Shown: positions 61,573-64,000 of the stretch, piece after piece
Layout: each line of letters begins with the position of its first letter
Numbering within the stretch: position 1 is the stretch's first letter
NCBI GenBank assembly: GCA_013407085.1
Contig: JACCGJ010001359.1
Coordinates: 1-64,000, forward strand
DNA length: 64,000 nucleotides
Reading direction: 5' to 3'
Source of the DNA: Atriophallophorus winterbourni
Lineage: Eukaryota > Platyhelminthes > Trematoda > Plagiorchiida > Microphallidae
The notes under the pieces: model-generated
Told to the model about the DNA's origin: nothing
The model's input: only the letters and a program-made list of their open reading frames with translations
Database searches by the model: none
Translations under genes and position numbers: made by a program

Positions 61573-61628
61573 CTTACTGTCGCCACCTGACGACGGCAAA
61601 CAGCCAGAAGCCGGTAGTGGAGTGTAAG
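61573..61628 (+). ncRNA. Family A hammerhead, core intact, A15.1 to G
   Basis: Core CTGACGA, stem II GGC/GCC, then GAAGCCGGTA, so the A15.1-U16.1 pair is G-U. Stem I GTGG/CCAC and GTAAG/CTTAC are intact. Cleavage would be expected to be weak at most. Confidence 0.65.
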
Positions 61629-61660
61629 GGATAGGGATGTGAGCTCCACAATACATTGGT

Positions 61661-62214
61661 CCTTAAGGCCAATTCCACTCTAAATGTCAGAGGGATCTGA
61701 GCAACCAAGTAAAGTAAATTTTATTGTTTGATTCTCACTCAGAATACATTTACGAAGCTTGTACTGAAATTATCGCTATTTTATTGAGAAACCTAAATAC
61801 CTGCTCAGGAAAACCGCTGCTGAATAAGTATGGCAACTATGCTTGTCATTGCGAGGTTTGCGTTCTACATCTGTGTAAGCGATGAGAAACCAAATTTAGA
61901 ACATTCGTGTTTAACTGCTTCACGATCTCTCTGGATTAGGAGTACAAACATACTCTATCGTGTTACGTAGCAGGAAGTGTTTCATTCGAAACTGATAAAT
62001 TGATTTCTACAACATAAATCATATCACTTTATCATATGTCAGAGAAAATTTGTAACTATAAATAGTTTTTTAGCTCTTTAATATTTTTCACTCTCCACGC
62101 GAAAGATTATACGTGTTATAAATCAGTACATTTGATAATCAGTTTAACAGAAAGACATTCTGCAACATGATACAAATACTCTTGCTGAACTGATGGAGAA
62201 TGATTGAAACTTTG
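61661..62214. other. Unassigned AT-rich DNA
   Basis: Nothing recognised between the family A element and the LINE-I tail. Confidence 0.45.
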
Positions 62215-62480
62215 CTGTCGTGAAGTTGTTGTATTTCCTCCTTCAAGTGATCTCGATCATGGATATACATCACAATCGCATGACGGTTTCATGCTTCACA
62301 GACTCTCGAATGACTAAACAGTCTGATTCTGGGGGGTGGCGGATCTCTCCCGAAGCACTCAGCGATAAGCGGTACTCGGTCGATCGGCGTCAGTTGCACG
62401 CCGGCGCCGTGCTCTACGTTCAGCAGCCGAGCGCAGCATCTGCTAATCCCCAACTTGGTGATGACGCTTTACAGGGGTTG
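62215..62480 (-). pseudogene. LINE-I C-terminal fragment and tail
   Basis: The minus strand reads CGTCATCACCAAGTTGGGG (the end of the VKR... region), then coding for an LLxAERR-like block, the Cys/His tail, and the 3' end with CATGCGATTGTGATGTATAT and GAAGGAGGAAATAC. It matches 12450-12720 and 14520-14750. The + frame 62220-62594 is the antisense of this fragment. Confidence 0.8.
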
Positions 62481-63289
62481 TCAAGCGTTAAATGTTTTTT
62501 ATTCATCGATTTATTGGTAAAATTTCATTTTAATATTTATCACAAGAACATCATTCAAACGAAACAAACCTTAATCAGTCTGTTTTTTATGTAAAAGTAA
62601 ATGAAGTGATAATTGGAAAACTTGCTCATTCAACCATCGGTGTTTTCTTGGAATAACGGTTGCAACAGTAGCTGAACACTCATGAGGACTCAAACTACAG
62701 TTGGACGTGAAAATGATCGAATCCGAATGCAGTGAAGCTTCCTCATGCCCGTTCGACTCGAATTCGAATTGTGGCCTGCTTATTGAACGCTGCGGTTGAT
62801 TCGAAACAACCAATTTGAATTAGACTTCACACTTCGGTTACTAACAACAGTGTGGGCCTGACAAAATGTTTTTAGTTTTAAAAAAATGTACTAGGATTTT
62901 TCTCTTAGATTATTTCATTATCTTCCCTCCCCATCGAAACTTAATTTTTCGTGGTGAAGCAACACAAGTTTGTGTACTTCAAGATATGAATAAAAAATCT
63001 ATAGGAGCACTTTGGTGCACCGACCAATTACTATCATAAACACTTTCGCGCTATAGTTTCCTAATCAATGTTTGCATAAAATCATGGTAAATGTTGCCTT
63101 ATCTCACCGGTGCAGTTTATTTATCACTGTCTGATAGCTGGGATATTTATTCAACTCAAAAATACTGGAAACCGTCTTTTGGGATAATTGCAGTCAGTGT
63201 TACTTTAAATCGTGATATTTTCCTCAATAGCACTATTTATAAGAGATAATAGACTTCGCACGGAGATTCATTCTCATGTGTCAATCATT
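62481..63289. other. Unassigned AT-rich DNA
   Basis: An 80-codon minus frame at 62571-62813 is unrecognised. Nothing else is seen. Confidence 0.4.
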
Positions 63290-63673
63290 TCATCGTCTAA
63301 ATCCCATTGACGTGTTGGCGGGAGTTTCCGTGATGTCCATATCATTCGCGCTGAATGCTTTTATTCGCTCTGCCGGCAAACTTGTCACTTCTAGAATGAG
63401 CGAGTGTTTTGCCTCTTCTGCAGGTGCGATGATTTTGACGGGAAAGATTGTCTGAAATCCCGGTAGATAATCAGTTGTTCTTTCCAAACATACACGCGAA
63501 ATGACGATAAGGAGTTCCCGGGAATGCGTGTGGACCGCTTGAATGACTGATGTCACAAAGTCCGTTAGGTATAGTGTAACATCCGCTCGTCTCATTAGCG
63601 TCTCACTATGATTTATACCCCCATGATTGGTGAAATATTGTAGACACACGCGCACACTCACGCACTTGTGCAT
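63290..63673 (-). CDS. Possible exon, 127 codons, unknown
   Basis: The minus frame reads VTLYLTDFVTSVIQAVHTHS, RELLIVISRVCLERTTDYLP, GFQTIFPVKIIAPAEEAKHS, LILEVTSLPAERIKAFSAND to a stop at 63290. It is G+C-richer than its surroundings and has a hydrophobic beta-like ELLIVISR segment followed by basic and acidic stretches. I cannot name the family. The first residues overlap a CA/GT simple repeat near 63650. On +, a TTTTGCCTCTTCTGCAG acceptor-like site lies inside the frame, which argues against minus-strand coding or is coincidental. Confidence 0.22.
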   Translation of the reverse strand: MHKCVSVRVCLQYFTNHGGINHSETLMRRADVTLYLTDFVTSVIQAVHTHSRELLIVISRVCLERTTDYLPGFQTIFPVKIIAPAEEAKHSLILEVTSLPAERIKAFSANDMDITETPANTSMGFRR

Positions 63674-64000
63674 GCGAAGCTAAAGCAGCGGAGGGGATTG
63701 AATTGAGTAATCTCCAGTGTTTGGGTTAGAGATTGCTTACATAATTTGGTGAGCGCATTGTTGTGGAGAGTTGGGGAACATGGAGGTGTGAATTTTATCC
63801 GTAGTGATGTGCACGTTGCCGAAGGGGTGAGACGGCATCAATCATCATTCATTATGGAGTGATCAACCAGGGACGTAATTTTGTAAAGACCGAAGTCACC
63901 TAATTTACATAAGGTTTTATTTGCCATCAGCAATAAAACATGTTTTGAGACTGGTTATATATGCATTTCTAATAGTATAATTAGAAACAATAAAAATGTC
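63674..64000. other. Unassigned right edge
   Basis: Nothing recognised. An AATAAAA near 63990 is not linked to any gene seen here. Confidence 0.4.

Larger units (their letters stand above)
61229..61660 (+). repeat. Dispersed family A element with two ribozymes and an inverted 5' junction
   Basis: From 61268 the + strand is family A in ribozyme sense for about 1.6 monomers, with cores at 61332-61387 and 61573-61628, ending at GGGATGTGAGC near 61652. The first ~40 bp (CACGATGTTCAAATAGAGAA, CACGAAGTGATTCCTGGCC) are the opposite strand of the monomer, joined at about 61268 through CATACAAATTTAACTTTG. The same junction text is at 31230. The open frames at 61183-61555 are repeat-derived. Confidence 0.8.

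Noticed and set aside
63290..63673. TIR-like domain suggested by DFVTSVIQAVHTHSRELLIV
   Set aside because: Only a short beta-strand-like resemblance. The remaining TIR boxes and the catalytic-type residues are not visible.

Overview
The window looks like repeat-dominated, gene-poor DNA from a flatworm nuclear genome, most likely a digenean trematode. Codon-level remnants of four families of non-LTR retrotransposon (LINE) are present. One of them, at 15855-18112, closely resembles the RTE-type elements I know from schistosomes (SR2-like). The species is not identifiable by reading alone. I found no host gene I would defend, no tRNA or rRNA gene and no CRISPR array. A few open frames and splice-like sites are listed at low confidence, because in AT-rich DNA of this length several frames of 100-130 codons are expected by chance.

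Layout. Positions 1-5040 are a tandem satellite of about 21 monomers, period about 243 bp, running off the left edge. It abuts a broken LINE (5041-5924), followed by a 342-bp piece of the same satellite in the opposite orientation (5925-6266). From 6.3 to 14 kb the DNA is mostly unassigned, with LINE tails at 8345 and 12450. From 14.2 to 31 kb is a retrotransposon graveyard: LINE-I at 14277-14760 (+) and 21195-23060 (-), LINE-IV at 15855-18112 (-), LINE-III at 23640-23900, 24540-27910 and 29880-30700 (all -), and LINE-II at 28860-29590 (-). From 31 to 57 kb is largely featureless AT-rich DNA with weak exon candidates and a CpG-richer patch at 36.2-36.7 kb. From 57 to 64 kb are further dispersed satellite-related copies, a third repeat family, a LINE-I tail and another weak open frame.

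The most interesting finding is that each satellite monomer carries, on the minus strand, what reads as a type I hammerhead self-cleaving ribozyme (family A). It has a CUGACGA core, a GGC/GCC stem II, GAA, a palindromic ACCGGU stem III, a GUA cleavage site and a two-part stem I (GUGG/CCAC, then GUAAG/CUUAC). By eye 17 of 21 array copies keep the core. A related, older dispersed family (family B, 13.0, 14.2, 15.0, 57.4 and 58.7 kb) has the same stem III, a GUC cleavage site and, at 57.5 kb, a perfectly paired GUGC/GCAC stem II. Family A also occurs as short dispersed insertions of 1.4-1.75 monomers, one nested at a definable point inside a LINE reverse transcriptase. This architecture (non-coding, about 240 nt, tandem, type I hammerhead with minimal stem III, partial-dimer insertions) is that of the retrozyme class of ribozyme-bearing circular-RNA retroelements. 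The assignment is inferred from sequence and needs a cleavage or circRNA test.
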